This document shows, one piece after another, positions 43,689-56,574 of a stretch of 64,000 bases of DNA. The notes beneath the pieces were generated by a model that worked only from the letters and a program-made list of their open reading frames with translations, ran no database searches and was not told the origin of the DNA. How positions within the stretch are numbered: position 1 is the stretch's first letter; every line of letters begins with the position of its first letter. Position numbers and translations under genes: made by a program. Source of the stretch: Oasisia sp. SBJ-2009 (lineage: Eukaryota > Annelida > Polychaeta > Sabellida > Siboglinidae); assembly GCA_964017155.1 (NCBI GenBank), contig OZ024867.1, positions 19,838,989 to 19,902,988 on the forward strand. Reading direction: 5' to 3'.

Positions 43689-44229
43689 GCCACTTAGAGA
43701 ATATAAATGAGTATAAATATGTAACAAAAATGTAAGACAAACATGGATGAATCCAAACATGATTTGACTTGGGTTACTTCTAAGAATGAAATGAAACACT
43801 ATGGTAAGTGGCAACTTAATTGTATTCTTGACGTCATCAAGGGTTTAAACATATCTTGTGACGACGATAACTATTTAAGTAGAAAACACATAATGTTTGT
43901 TTAAATTTCTTTGTTAGATAAACAGGCAGACAGGTGCCAAGTTAATAACCCTGGAATGTTAGCTTCATGACACACAAAGCTGTCGGGTTTATCTGAGAAA
44001 TCTCTACTCACCACATTAAATTTTCTAGTTAAAGTGTTATCTAGGATGACAGAAGATTTAATTGCTGTATCTTCATGTATTGTTTTCTGAAGTTCATGGG
44101 TATGTGCTAACACTGTAATCGGCGGAACTAACTGGCGTCTACCACGGACCAATGCTAACGCCAACTGCCAACTGCAGTCGGCGTTATTTGGTTGGTGTGT
44201 GCGTAGCATTAGACACACCAGTGTCTTGG
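43689..44229. other. No gene recognised
   Basis: Unique sequence. The minus-strand ORF of 105 codons at 43901-44218 has no recognisable domain. Confidence 0.4.
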
Positions 44230-44237
44230 CTTCTAAT

Positions 44238-44541
44238 CAGGGCTTTTTGCAAGATAAATTATTGCCAGTCGCATGTTTTGGTGGACACATGGATGTCAAC
44301 TGTTAAGTTAGTTTACAAACTTTCAAATGTGCCTGATGACCTGAAATGGACTACAAACACACACATGACACCATTTACACCCACTTTCAAGGCATAACTA
44401 ACAATATCTATGGTACTGGGTTTTGGAAGACCTTTTATTTGCTCATTCGTTATTTTTACCCGTTCACCCATATTTCTACCCGTCCATTTTCATTTTTAAT
44501 TATTCAAATGATGGGTGGACGGGATTCTACATAAAGCTATG
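44238..44541 (-). mobile_element. hAT-type MITE, family A, copy 5
   Basis: Ends CAGGGCTTTTTGCAAG and CATAAAGCTATG, with perfect 8-bp duplications CTTCTAAT at 44230-44237 and 44542-44549. Confidence 0.94.
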
Positions 44542-44549
44542 CTTCTAAT

Positions 44550-45726
44550 TTATTTTATTGACATAATTGATGGTTCTTTTGGGGTCTAACAAAAAGGTGA
44601 CTTATCCAGAGTCTGGTCAGTTGTGACTGACCCTAATTATAGGGTTCGTCAGTGGTCAGTCTGACCATTTCATACTGATTTACTGACCCGGTCAGCAAAT
44701 AACAACTTGACACAGTTAAAGGGACGAATATCCCATTCTTTGCTATAGAAATTATTATGGGTTTGGGACTTACCCAACGTGGCCCTAATAGCAAGGTGAC
44801 TGAGCCACTATGGTGACCTAATACAGAGGTTCCAGTGTATGCCATAGTCACCTCCTAAATTAATCTAAAAACAAAACCAGTAGCAGTGAATGTCTTGTCT
44901 GTTTAAAACATCCTCGGAAACAAACTGTTGATTTATGTGATCATTTAAATGCCGGTAAAACTAAAAAAATAAGCGTGTTTAGATAAAACTAGGTAGATTT
45001 GATTTCTTGATATATGAGACAGGTGTCCAATCTAATTTAGACTAGGACCACAGACCACTGACCATAGACCACAGACCACTAGACAACAAGCGTCTATAGG
45101 CTGATGCTCTAGACTGGTGTTTTTATATACGTTGTCTAGACGGTGACTAAATGGCATTAAGATCAATAAGCTATAATTGTATTAGTTCAGTTTTGGTTGA
45201 TGGTGGTAACAGTTGTGGGCCAAGGTTGGTTTTTATTCAGGCCAGGTTCTATGGTGGAACACATGTTTGGGCCTAGACGACTATGGGAGTTAAATACAGG
45301 TTCTAATGAGTAGAATATAAATATTCACTTTTTTCATAATTTGGGATTTTGACACACTCTTTTTGGTGAATTCTTTGTAACAATTCTGAGGTCTATCACG
45401 TTTTTGTGAAACTTCGTTTACTGAAGGACTTCAGGTTGAAAGGGTTAATGTATATTCAGGTTGGAAAGGGTTAATGTGTGTTCGGGTTGAAAGGGTTAAA
45501 CTTAATGTATTCTGCATCGTGATCTGAATGCTGTGCAGCTATTGAAGACAAGGCCAAAGCCAGCTACGGTAAATTAATTATAAGTTTGTCTCTACAGTTA
45601 TTTTTATAACGTAACAGTCGTGTTATAAAATCGTTTTTACAATGTTAGATGTAAAATGATACAGTTAAGTTATGAAATGAGTTAATCGTTAGTTAGGAAC
45701 AGTTTTTATGTGGTAAGATGTAACGT
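44550..45726. other. No gene recognised
   Basis: Holds short local repeats: CAGACCACTGACCATAGACC (about 45053) and three GGTTGAAAGGGTTAA words at about 45433-45500. No exon. Confidence 0.4.
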
Positions 45727-45734
45727 GGTACAAG

Positions 45735-46058
45735 CAGTGCTTTATGCAGGATCAAATATTTGCCAGTCACAACATTTTTGGTGGATCCGTGGACGTTAAG
45801 TGTTAAGCCACAATTTGAGAAACTTGAAATGCATTTTATGACTGGAAACTACAAACACATGTGACTCCATTGACATCCATTTTAGAGGCATACCTGACAA
45901 TATCTATGGTTTTGGAAGACTATTTATTTATTTATTTTTATTTTATTTATTTTGCTCCATCATTTTTTCCCCATCCGGCATCCACCCATATTTCTACCCT
46001 AGTTTCTAGGTTTTACCCATCCAAATGACGGGTGGATGGGTCTCGGCATAAAGCTATG
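45735..46058 (-). mobile_element. hAT-type MITE, family A, copy 6
   Basis: Ends CAGTGCTTTATGCAGG and CATAAAGCTATG, with 8-bp duplications GGTACAAG and GGTACAAT (one mismatch). It is longer than its sisters because of a TTTATTTATTTT expansion at about 45925. Confidence 0.92.
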
Positions 46059-46261
46059 GGTACAATGTGTTGTATAAAATGACAATTTCTGAGACATAAA
46101 TTCTGTGTTATATCTGTGGACATTTTTCTGCAGAATACAATAGTCTGCGCATGTTTTTGAAATTTGATAATTTAGTTTCGCAGGTTTATTCCATTGACCA
46201 TTGTGTCATAGAATTCTGTAGCCTGTAGTATTTTATATATTTTATATAACATCTATGGACT

Positions 46262-46592
46262 GTTTTGTAGAGCACAATGGCTCTGGACTCTCGACTATGA
46301 GAACCCAGATTCAAATCCTGTGCTGCAGTATTAAAACCTTGGGCAAGTTTTTGACTCTATGATGCTCCAGTTCACTCAGCTGTAAAATGTCATGAGTACC
46401 TGGCTATAGAGAGTGGTTTATATGTGTATGAGCAGCCTTTGCACATTAATTGTAGCATATGGCTGGATGCTTCCCAAAGAAGTCAAGATGGTGTCTGAGT
46501 GAACAGGTCTGTCAGGGAAGTACAGTGTAAACTGTAAAGCGCTTTGAGCAGTCCTGAGGACTGGATACTGCGCTATATGAGAACTTACTGTC
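46262..46592 (+). mobile_element. SINE family A, copy 5 (near full length)
   Basis: Head with TCTGGACTCTCGACTATGAG, a B-box-like GATTCAAATCC, and the body CCTTGGGCAAGTTTTTGAC. It ends GCGCTTTGAGCAGTCCTGAG, GACTGGATACTGCG and CTATATGAGAAC. This is the best reference copy for the family. Confidence 0.92.
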
Positions 46593-46599
46593 ATACCAC

Positions 46600-46680
46600 T
46601 GCTTAGAGACTAATATTGCTTTTAGGCAACAACAGAGTAAATTAAGCGGGATTAACTTTGTACTGTCGTAAGTAGACATA
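46600..46680 (+). repeat. Dispersed repeat G, copy 1
   Basis: AGACTAATATTGCTTTTAGG and CAGAGTAAATTAAGCGGGAT are shared with about 59540-59605. Confidence 0.75.
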
Positions 46681-46980
46681 CTCAGGCGCAATGTTTATTT
46701 TACACTTCAAAATAAATGTAGTAAGCTAACATCCAATGTATAATAAAACTAAACATACTTCAAAATAAATGTATTAAGCCAACAGCCAATGTATAATAAA
46801 ACTAAAGATACAAATAAAATACCATGTGGCTCCATTAAACTCTCCACCTGAAGCCTCTCTCAGTGTCTGGCCCAAAACGCCCCTGTCTCCCCTTGGCTTG
46901 GCATGGCATTTATACCCCTCCCTAAGTAATAGTGGGAAACCTTTACTTTATTAACTGCTACTGTGCTACTACCTACTCTC
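46681..46980. other. Short duplicated words, no gene
   Basis: ACTTCAAAATAAATGTA and CCAATGTATAATAAAACTAA occur twice about 55 bp apart (46703, 46756). Confidence 0.6.
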
Positions 46981-46982
46981 TG

Positions 46983-47093
46983 GGGGGGGGGGAGACAGAG
47001 AGACAGAGACAGACAGAGAGAGAGAGAGACAGAGAGAGAGAGAGACAGAGAGAGAGAGACAGAGAGAGAGAGACAGAGAGAGAGAGACAGAGA

Positions 47094-47183
<90 letters not shown>

Positions 47184-47228
47184 GAGACAGAGAGAGAGAC
47201 AGAGAGAGAGAGACAGAGAGAGAGAGAC

Positions 47229-47303
<75 letters not shown>

Positions 47304-47320
47304 CAGAGAGACAGAGAGAC

Positions 47321-47383
<63 letters not shown>

Positions 47384-47592
47384 GAGACAGAGAGAGAGAG
47401 ACAGAGAGAGAGAGACAGAGAGAGAGACAGAGAGAGACAGAGAGAGAGAGACAGAGAGAGAGAGACAGAGAGAGAGACAGAGAGAGAGACAGAGAGAGAG
47501 ACAGAGAGAGACAGAGAGAGAGACAGAGAGAGAGAGACAGAGAGAGAGACAGACAGACAGACAGAGACAGACAGAGACAGAGACAGAGACTC
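46983..47592. repeat. GA/GACA microsatellite, about 600 bp
   Basis: Begins with a G-run, then (GA)n with regular GACAGA interruptions. ORFs of over 200 codons on both strands (Arg-Glu and Leu-Ser runs) are artefacts. Confidence 0.98.
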
Positions 47593-47929
47593 TCTGGTGA
47601 GCATCACTCAACACTGACACTCAACACCAGGAGGAAACCCCTGTGATTTGGAGACAGGAAACCCTTGTGGCAGCCTTAAATTACCATATTACCTTTACTT
47701 TTTATTCTGTTTTTGTGTGTAGATAGTTTCCTCAAGAATATTCTGTTTACATACTCTGTAGCTAGTATTCAGTTGTTTTGTGTATATTTCATTGGCGATT
47801 TATGTAAAACATTCTGTATAATATAACTCTAATTCTTCTATTATTGACCAGTATTCATGTCATTCCATACTCCGTCGAGTGCTATAAATATCTACAAAAA
47901 AGAAAATTTACATTCTATCAATTTATAGA
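47593..47929. other. No gene recognised
   Basis: Unique sequence. Confidence 0.4.
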
Positions 47930-48340
47930 CGTTTTGCAGACTAACCTAAGTTATCCATTTAGTTTTTTCTGTCTGACTCGGTTGATTTTTTAGCCTTCCT
48001 CCTAGGAGAGCTTTGTCTCAAAACCAGGCCAGGGAAAGTGACTCACTGTAGGGTACTGAAGAAATACAATATATACCACTTCAAAAAAAATTACATTATA
48101 CAGATGTTTGTTGTTGATTTGCCTACTTATCCGTTTTTGCTTTTTTCTCTCCGGCTCCGTTGAGGTGGTTCGTACCTCCTGTTCAGGAGAGTGTTTGTTC
48201 AAATCCAGGTCATTTTTTTGAGATTTCTTCACTGATTAACCTAGCTATCCATGATCGTTTTTTCTCTTCGGCTCCATTGATTTCTTTCTTGGCTCCAGCT
48301 CCGGAGAGAGCTGTGGGTCAGAACTAGGTCAGTGATTTAA
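47930..48340 (+). repeat. Degenerate tandem repeat, three units
   Basis: Three diverged units each carry an ACCTA-xx-TATCC start, a TTTTTTCT run, GGCTCCGTTGA-like, and a CAGGAGAG word before an AACCAGGTCA-like end (about 47940, 48115, 48235). Confidence 0.55.
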
Positions 48341-50040
48341 CCCCCCCCTGGGGTTTTTCATAATTGGCTGTGTCTTACCCTGGATTAACATCTGGCCTGA
48401 GGGGTTAAGAGGCTGGAAATATTTCTTGTGGTTGTAATCAAAGTTGCTGTTCATTCCAGGGAAGTCAAACACCCAGCCCCAGGGGTAAATATGGGCTGTG
48501 TCAGTCTGTAAAGCGGGTCAGGATATTCAGAGAATTCCTCAAAGTGAAGTGTAGGTGAGATTGGACAAGACAAGTGTAGCAGGTGCCTAATTACACCCTG
48601 GCATTTTACCAGGCCAGGCAGACTGTGTATGTGTAAATGCCCCTTCAGTGGTATTTTGGCAGAGGGTAATATTACCTTGTGATGGCATGATAAGGACTGG
48701 GGGTGCGTTATCTCACCCCACATCTCACTCCAAGGACTTCCCTGTAATTCTATCCACCCTCAGCTGCCTGCTAGGTGGGGCCATTCACAAACCCCCAATT
48801 AGTCTTTGTACTGGAGCAGTGAATGGATGTGACCATTTTGCACTGGATCTGAAAGATCCCAGATACACTAGCTGTGTTGTATGGAGCTGTAGGATAATGG
48901 ATACTTTTTGTACACAGTTTTTACCTGCCTCCGCTGCACTTTGCCCTGTTTAGGAACTGTACACAGGGTCTTCTCGCCTACGTACCTTGCTGTGCATAAT
49001 TCTTTCCAGCAAATTTTTTATTTACAATTTAATTTACAATTTGTTGTTCTCGATTTTGGATAATTTTTATGCCTTGGTATATTTTTGTTGCCCATTTTGT
49101 TCACTGTTAAACGAGCCGTACTCGATCCTACTTAATTAGTCACTTCTAACTTACTGTGTTGTGGGTAATTCATACCAACTAATTTATTGTTTACCTTAAT
49201 TTGCAAGTTATCCATGATTTTTGATAATTACATTTTTTTATTTAAATTGTTGACCGTTTTGTACGCGATTCTAACTGCAAATTTTGCACATGATTTTAAC
49301 TTACATTTTATGCTTGATGATTTTAGTTAACTGTTTGTACAAGTTTAGTCCCAACCTCTTTGAATTAGCAACAGCCATTGTATGATTTACTTAAATTTAA
49401 CAGTTGTTAAAAAACAGTTTCCATTAAAACAATTGTTGGCCATTTTGTGTGCGACTCAGACTTGTTGGTTATTTCTGACAAACCATTTGACCACTATGAA
49501 TTTGTTTTGATAAATTAACATTTTAATATTTTTTATATATATTTTTATATAATAATTATAATTGTTTTAATATACAATTATTATTTATGTAATTATCTTA
49601 ATATTTTAGAAAACTCTGTCATGTATCTTAATTATTAGTATATAGGTGTGACAACATCAATGGTCATGTAATAAATGCATTAGATTTATTAAGGCAAAAT
49701 GGGACAGTTTGGTCTCATCTATTTAGGGCCAGCTTAGTAAATTTTAATATAACATCATCAATAGTTTTTTAGTATATATTTTTAACACTTATGATCCATG
49801 TATCATGTGATTATGCCCATGAAAAAATGTCTCTGGATACCTGTATACGGTGCTACATAAATGTTAGTAATTATAATATTAATCCTATGATTTTACCATC
49901 CATGACCTATTTGAACTTACGTGACTTAGATCCTTTTATAATTACAATTTAAATTGAACTCTTCGTACTCACTACATTGTGGCAATTTTACCCGGAACGG
50001 TCCTGACATTTCCCCTCCCTGACCTTTTTATACTTGTCTT
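48341..50040. other. No gene recognised
   Basis: The ORFs at 48451-48953 have no recognisable domain. Words such as GGCCATTTTGTGTGCGA recur loosely at 49090-49460. GGTGCTACATAAATG at about 49850 is a degenerate retroposon tail. Confidence 0.4.
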
Positions 50041-50571
50041 CTAAATGTTCTTTTCCCAAACGGTGTATCTTTCTATTGGTGACAGTTTTTCTCAACTGAT
50101 TAGACGTGCCAACGTATTTCTACACCAGACTTTTCAAACGGGTGTCACATGACCAAATTGTTTGGTCATGTGATGATCAGAGATGGTCACGTGACACTGA
50201 ATGACGGTTCAGTTTAAAGTAGCAGTGTAGTGTGGACAGTGAGGATGGTTGAGTGGAGCGTATAATTTACAGCAAAACCACAGTGACAGGTAGACAGAGA
50301 CTTGCTTTCTCGACACGTTTAGTGTTTGTGTAGCAGTTCACATTTGTATTGATGGGCTGGTGTATGTGGTCCGTGCATTTAGCATTCTGCTGGACTTGTA
50401 ATGTCATGGTAAATAGTCATGAATGTGTTACATAGAAATGTTCAGTGATGTACATATTGTGTGTGTGTATGCATGTAGGTAACTATGTATGTATGTATGT
50501 ATGTATGTATCGTGTGTGTGTGTGTGTGGTGTGTGTGTATGGATGTATTATATATATATATAATTATATAC

Positions 50572-50641
<70 letters not shown>

Positions 50642-50964
50642 GTATGTATATATATATATATATATATGTATGTGTATATATATATATGTATGCATGTGTA
50701 TATATATATATATAAATTTACATTTTGTATTGTAGGACTGTTGTCCAGTTGTCCGGTAGACAGTTGCCTAGTAGTCAGATATGTTGGTCAGAAATCTTTC
50801 TAAATGTTCTTTTCCCAAACAGTGTATCTTTCTAATGGTGACAGTTTATATCAACTGATCAGATATGCCAACGTATTCCTACACCAGACTTTTCATGGTA
50901 AATAGTGATGTATGTGTTATATAGAAACTATCAATGATGTACATATTGTATGTATGTATATATG

Positions 50965-51012
<48 letters not shown>

Positions 51013-51013
51013 A

Positions 51014-51067
<54 letters not shown>

Positions 51068-51145
51068 CAATATATGTATATATAATCTATATTTTGTATA
51101 ATAGGACAGTTTTTCTGTAGACAGTTGCCTAGTGATAAAATAAAA
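50041..51145 (+). repeat. Local tandem duplication with embedded microsatellites
   Basis: TAAATGTTCTTTTCCCAAAC through CACCAGACTTTTCA occurs at 50041-50138 and 50801-50895. ATGGTAAATAGTCATG and ACATATTGT follow in both, as do GTAGACAGTTGCCTAGT at 50755 and 51116. TA/TATG arrays at 50500-50712 and 50945-51070 occupy the same place in each copy. Confidence 0.85.
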
Positions 51146-51624
51146 ATGTTGATAGTTGCTCCATGGCGATTTCCATAAATCTAATAAATAAACGTCCTAA
51201 CACGGACCCAAATTTAGTATATTTTTTAATTTGTCACATTAATGGAAATACTTTTTCCACTGAGCAACTGTCCACATTTTTGTTTGACCACTGGGCAAAG
51301 GTCCAGAATCCACCAGGCAACTGTCCACTGGGCAGATGTTCTTGGGCCTTAGTTTTGCCCTCACAAAGGGGGGTATTTTGTACGAGTTTGGTTACAAGTA
51401 GTCCATTTTGCACAAGCATGTCAGTTAATTTATTCATTGCTAATATGAATAAACGGTATTCAAATGTCTGTTTAATTATTATTAAGTTATTGTTAATATG
51501 AATTAATGAAACAAATAGATGAATGAACGAAAGATTTTACAAATGAACGAGTAGTTATTTTACAGTGTGCAATATTTGAATTATACACACTATAATTTGT
51601 ATACACATCATCATAATAATTTAT

Positions 51625-51632
<8 letters not shown>
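51146..51632. other. No gene recognised
   Basis: The 112-codon ORF from 51163 shows no recognisable domain. CAACTGTCCAC words recur. Confidence 0.4.
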
Positions 51633-51717
<85 letters not shown>

Positions 51718-51755
51718 GTGTGTGTAAACAATTGTATATTAAAAATAAATATTAT

Positions 51756-51795
<40 letters not shown>
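51633..51795. repeat. (TA)n array
   Basis: Two TA runs separated by GTGTGTGTAAACAATTG. Confidence 0.97.
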
Positions 51796-51802
<7 letters not shown>

Positions 51803-51809
51803 ATTCTAA

Positions 51810-52120
51810 TTTCTATATAAATTATTCTGGACAGAAACACTTAAAATAAAAAATGTGTGAAAACACCCTTTAAAAATACATCTTAAAATGGTGACAAAAT
51901 TGTGTTATTAGATTTTGCATTAACATAAAGCTAAAAGTGACGAGTATCATAATCACATAGAACTGTCCTCAGTCAGTCGGTCAGTCAGTTTATTAAGTAG
52001 AATAAATGTGGTCTTGATTGTACATACATGAACTTATTACAGAGTACATAATGTATAAGGCTGACACTTGTTCCCTGTGAGGTCCTTGGACATATACAGA
52101 CATATACAAAACACATGAAA
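51810..52120 (+). repeat. Segmental duplicate H, copy 1 (short tetranucleotide state)
   Basis: Matches 56885-57440 plus 57703-57770. It carries only CAGTCAGTCGGTCAGTCAG where the other copy has about 64 CGGT units, and it lacks the repeat D insertion. Confidence 0.88.
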
Positions 52121-52737
52121 TAATTACATATTATGGTGGTAGATATGACACTATATATTTCAATGTGAGTTAAAATTGTGCTGATTTACAAGAAGGGCCA
52201 CACCATTTTGCTATGCCATTTTATGCACTTAATGGCCACCTTGTAGGCCATAAAAATTAAATTGTCTACCGTTTCAGGAATTCCCGAAAGGGCACGCAAT
52301 TTTTTATTTAGTTCCAAAAACCGTGACAGTATCATATAACACTGCATAATTGACTTTAAATAATATGTGCTTAGCCTGTCATTCCATGCGTTTTCCATGA
52401 AAACGAACAATTTTTTACAACAGACTTGTGGTTTATTTTACCTTCAACAAATAAATGCACTTGCAAATGTAAGCATACGTTTAAAACGAGCAACCAAACT
52501 CCTCTATACTGTGATGATTAATCTTACTGGTCCTTATAAAATGGTGTCACTGACATCAGCCAATGTAAGTAAACGTTGAAAAACAAGATTGCGTATTGGC
52601 TGCGGGGCGTGTTTCGGCAAAACTGCTGGTTGATGGAATCGGCTCTGTGCATCTGAAACAGCCGCACCGCCATTATGATGAAAAAACATCACAGACAGCT
52701 GTTCGACACGCTTCAGAAACTAAGCTATGGTTCATGC
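52121..52737. other. No gene recognised
   Basis: The segment 52490-52590 (TAAAATGGTGTC, GCCAATG, AGTAAAC) resembles 33745-33850 and is a diverged dispersed repeat. Confidence 0.4.
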
Positions 52738-53215
52738 ACTTGTGGCTTATAAATTATAGAGTTGTACAACAAATCGATAAAACCCAAGGCCTTTTGGCAT
52801 TGTCCTCAAGGTTATGAGAGGATCTAAACACAAGCTGCCTTCTGTGCTATCGCTGTAATCATTGAAGCGTGACCGTACAAAAAACATCTCGGTCTGTCTG
52901 GAGTGGAGACAAAAGCCATTATGCAAACCATATAATTATTACGCTAGGTTGAGAAAGTTGAAGAAATATCTGGTTCATAGTATTGTGTCTTATAAATGAT
53001 AGAATTGTACAACAAATCGATAAAACCCAAAGCCTTTTGGCATTGTCCTCAAGGTTATAAGAGCATCTAAACACAAGCTGCCTTCTGTTCTATCGCTGTA
53101 ATCATTGAAGCGTGACCGTCCAAAAAACATCTCGGTCTGCTTGAGACAAATGCCATTATGTAAACCATATAATTATTACACTCGGTTGAGAAATTTGACG
53201 AAATCTCCCGTGCTT
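52738..53215 (+). repeat. 243-bp tandem duplication
   Basis: TTGTACAACAAATCGATAAA at 52762 and 53005 opens two highly similar copies, including CATTGAAGCGTGACCGT and AAAAAACATCTCGGTCTG. Confidence 0.93.
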
Positions 53216-54433
53216 GTTGAAGCCTTCACGGTGATGCTGGCAGGGAGGAGATAATTGCATATTAAGTTATTGATAAGGTCTCACAGGTTTTGGTCGTTTT
53301 GAGCTGTGATGAGACTGGCCAATCAAACGATGAGTAATGGGTGGTTCTGTTGCCGGTCATTCAACTGTTGTTTCTCATTAGCAGTTAATTATGGATGATT
53401 TTAATACATCGCTGTTGCACACGTTGCATTGTACAAGGTTGGTTTCGGCGGAGGTTGCATGGTGCATCGTTTCGTGTCATCACTCGTAAGTAGATTGTGC
53501 ATTTCAAAGGCCATATTTTGCCACAAACATCTATTAACTATAAATATGTGTATGTATTATGTAATATAACGCCAACCCGAAATAACAAGTTTGGTGAAAT
53601 GTTTTTTAAATTTACATTAAACGGGAGATGTTGTGGTGCTGACTTGGAAAGGTCTGTTTTCGGGAATTGCACAAGGGGCAGAATCATGACATCAGTCGTG
53701 GAAAACATTGCCAGGATCGTTCTCAGCGTTATTTACATGACACTGTGCAACTACGCAGTGCTAGATTTTGGCGGTGTCAGATAGAATATGGACCCTACAG
53801 AAAATGGACCCCGTGTCCATATTCCCTATAGACCCAAGGGGCCATATTCTATCATAGAATATGGACCTCTGCCATAGAATTTAGACCTGGGGTTCCATAC
53901 TCTATGGGGGTCCATGCCAAGGCTGACATCAAGTTAAAGTTACAAATCCAAACTGGGTATCTTCGTGAGTTTCCGTTAAATGGTAAATCTAAAGGCTTTG
54001 TTATATGTTGCGTACTCTTATATGATATTTAAATATGTTTGCAGTATCATCATTTGAAAGAGCATCAACCATTTGTCATTCAGGGGCAGAATAGATCTTA
54101 TTCCAGAATATGGACTTTAATTTTTTTTTAAGAAGTGTGAATTAACCAGCACACACAAATCAGTAGAACTTTCCGTACATCATCACCTCAAGGGGGGAGT
54201 ATGGGGTGAGGCCAATTACATCAGTCGCAGTTGGTCTTGCGAAACTCTGGTCGAAGTTACGCCCAGCCATAAATTTCGCTTTCCCGCAAATTCCGGTGGT
54301 TTGCGAAGAAGTAGCAGTTACAACATGATACCCCTGAACAGATCCTGGGAATGGTTGAATGGATAATTGTTTTGGGATTCCTGGAATTCGAGGGCGTCCG
54401 ATCGTCATCGTGGATGTCCTGGAACTATTATAG
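53216..54433. other. No gene; repeated TAGAATATGGACC words
   Basis: CCATATTCTAT-C-ATAGAATATGG (53842-53864) is a perfect inverted repeat, and AATATGGAC recurs from 53785 to 54113. The ORFs at 53497-53784 and 54160-54408 show no recognisable domain. Confidence 0.4.
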
Positions 54434-54745
54434 TTTGGGTAGGATGGGTGTCAGGGTGTCTGGGTGTCTGGGTGTCTGGGTGTCTGGGTGTCTGGGTGTC
54501 TGGGTGTCTGGGTGTCTGGGTGTCTGGGTGTCTGGGTGTCTGGGTGTCTGGGTGTCTGGGTGTCTGGGTGTCTGGGTGTCAGGGTGTCAGGGTGTCAGGG
54601 TGTCTGGGTGGCAGGGTGTCTGGGTGTCTGGGTGTCAGGGTGTCAGGGTGTCTGGCTGTGCACCAGCCAGTAAAGTCAATGAGTTTCATTCAGCTCGTTT
54701 CTGTAAAATGCTTAGGATACCTGCCAGGGGTAGTGTGTGTGTGTG
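54434..54745 (+). repeat. 8-bp minisatellite (GGGTGTCT)n inside a dispersed repeat
   Basis: About 25 GGGTGTCT/GGGTGTCA units (54449-54655) sit between GTTTGGGTAGGATGGGTGTC and CATTCAGCTCGTTTCTG, which are adjacent in the homologous segment at 8537-8630. ORFs through it (VWVSGCLG) are artefacts. Confidence 0.93.
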
Positions 54746-54766
54746 AGTGCCTGGATAGATGAGACA

Positions 54767-54769
<3 letters not shown>

Positions 54770-54828
<59 letters not shown>

Positions 54829-54950
54829 CCTGGTTGTTAATGTGTATGGAATGTATTTGCATATAACAAATATTTAATCCATAGTATATATATATATATT
54901 ATATATATATATATATATAATATATATATATTATTTATACATACATGTAT
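54770..54950. repeat. (TA)n arrays
   Basis: TA runs at 54770-54827 and about 54882-54940 separated by unique sequence. Confidence 0.95.
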
Positions 54951-56574
54951 ATAAGCCCCAATTTATATGATTTTCCGTGACCCTCCAAAATACGTATAAA
55001 TCTCCCTTTGGCATTTATGAAACTTAACGTGTATGCGTTTTGCTCATTTAATCTGAAGGTTGATTAGTATGTTTAGCACTTTCTTGTGCATAATTCAGTT
55101 GTCTAAGATAAACATGATTTGCGATGTTATGAAATTGGGTAAATGTACAAAACTACATACTACATTGCACTTTGGAGGTCGCATAAAAACACAATATTTA
55201 ATTCACATAGTAATGGGTGTATACAGTAAAATCAAGCATGTACATATGTAAACGGTAGCTAAAATATATATATAATATATATATTGGAAGAAATAAATAT
55301 GCTAAAACAATATGACAATATTATATTAAGATAAATTTAGTAATTAATAAAGATGATAAAACAACATTGCATTGGCAGCGGTAGAGACGGTGATAGGTCA
55401 ACGTTTGTTTTTTGTGTGGCTGATTCAGATACTTGATGGAGGATGGAATGAAGGATTTAAGGGCTTGCTGGGTAAAAGTAAAATGCGGGTCACCAAAAAT
55501 GTCTCGTAGCTTCTTGAATAGGGCGCGTAAGTGTGTCACGATACACAGCGAGACTCCGCGCGATTGGAGCTGATTTGGGGACTGGTCATTAGAATAATAT
55601 TCGATGGATGACAGTTGTAACTTCCGTCTGATGAATATTAGGAAAATCAGAACATAAATATCTTGTGTTATACCTTTCTTATCTTAAATGTCCGATTTGA
55701 TATTGAGTTTACCACAGTATCATAGACATAGCGATTTATGTAGTGCAGATAATAGACACTCCCCATAAATGTTAGTCGTATGTGTTTTTTAACGGATTTT
55801 GCATTTTACATAGCTGTACGTTGTGGTTTCGATAAGCACTTATATCTGACAAATTGTCTAAATGCACATAATCATAACACATGTATATGTTTGGTCCAAA
55901 CAGGTTGTACTGTGCGAAAAATGGCACTTTTCAACATTAGTCAAGATCGCCAAATGCAAGTACTTGCCGATGTTGCCATGGCAACCACCATTATAATCAA
56001 TTAAAATTCATGATTTCCGTGATCATTGTCACCGGCAAAGTGTTCCACTGCTTTTGCTTGTAATAATCTTTCGGACTGTATAACTGAAATTGTTAGACTG
56101 GAACAATTCGATTATTACAACCAAAAACAAAACAAAGTCCTATACTTTAACATGGAGAATATGGACCTTCTGCCCCCAACTGCCCCCAGCCTCGTTTTCG
56201 CGCGCGAGACTTACACGCCCTATTGCAGCCAATTCTATTCCGCAGATTATTATATTGATTAAATTGAATTTTTACATATGGGTAAACCTATCTTGGGGTT
56301 TGAGCCGCAATCACTGAGTAGGCCTAGGCTGTAATTGTTGCCATCACCAGCAGACCTACATTGAGCAACCATCTGCCTAATGCAAGCAATAAACCACTTC
56401 ATCTTTTGACACCTGTCAGGTGTGAAACGCGAATAAAAGTTTACCATCGGGATTCTGGGAAAAGACAGCGATCCGGCCTTCGTAAAGTGCTGGACACATT
56501 TATTCGGGAATAAAATCTGTCAGACCACATTACACACATCTCAGGTGTTTAGCATTTCTGAGAACCTCGGGCGT
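54951..56574. other. No gene recognised
   Basis: Unique sequence. Open frames at 55780-56004 and 56026-56317 show no recognisable domain. Confidence 0.4.

Noticed and set aside
46932..47646. Long Arg-Glu and Leu-Ser ORFs
   Set aside because: GA microsatellite read in all frames.
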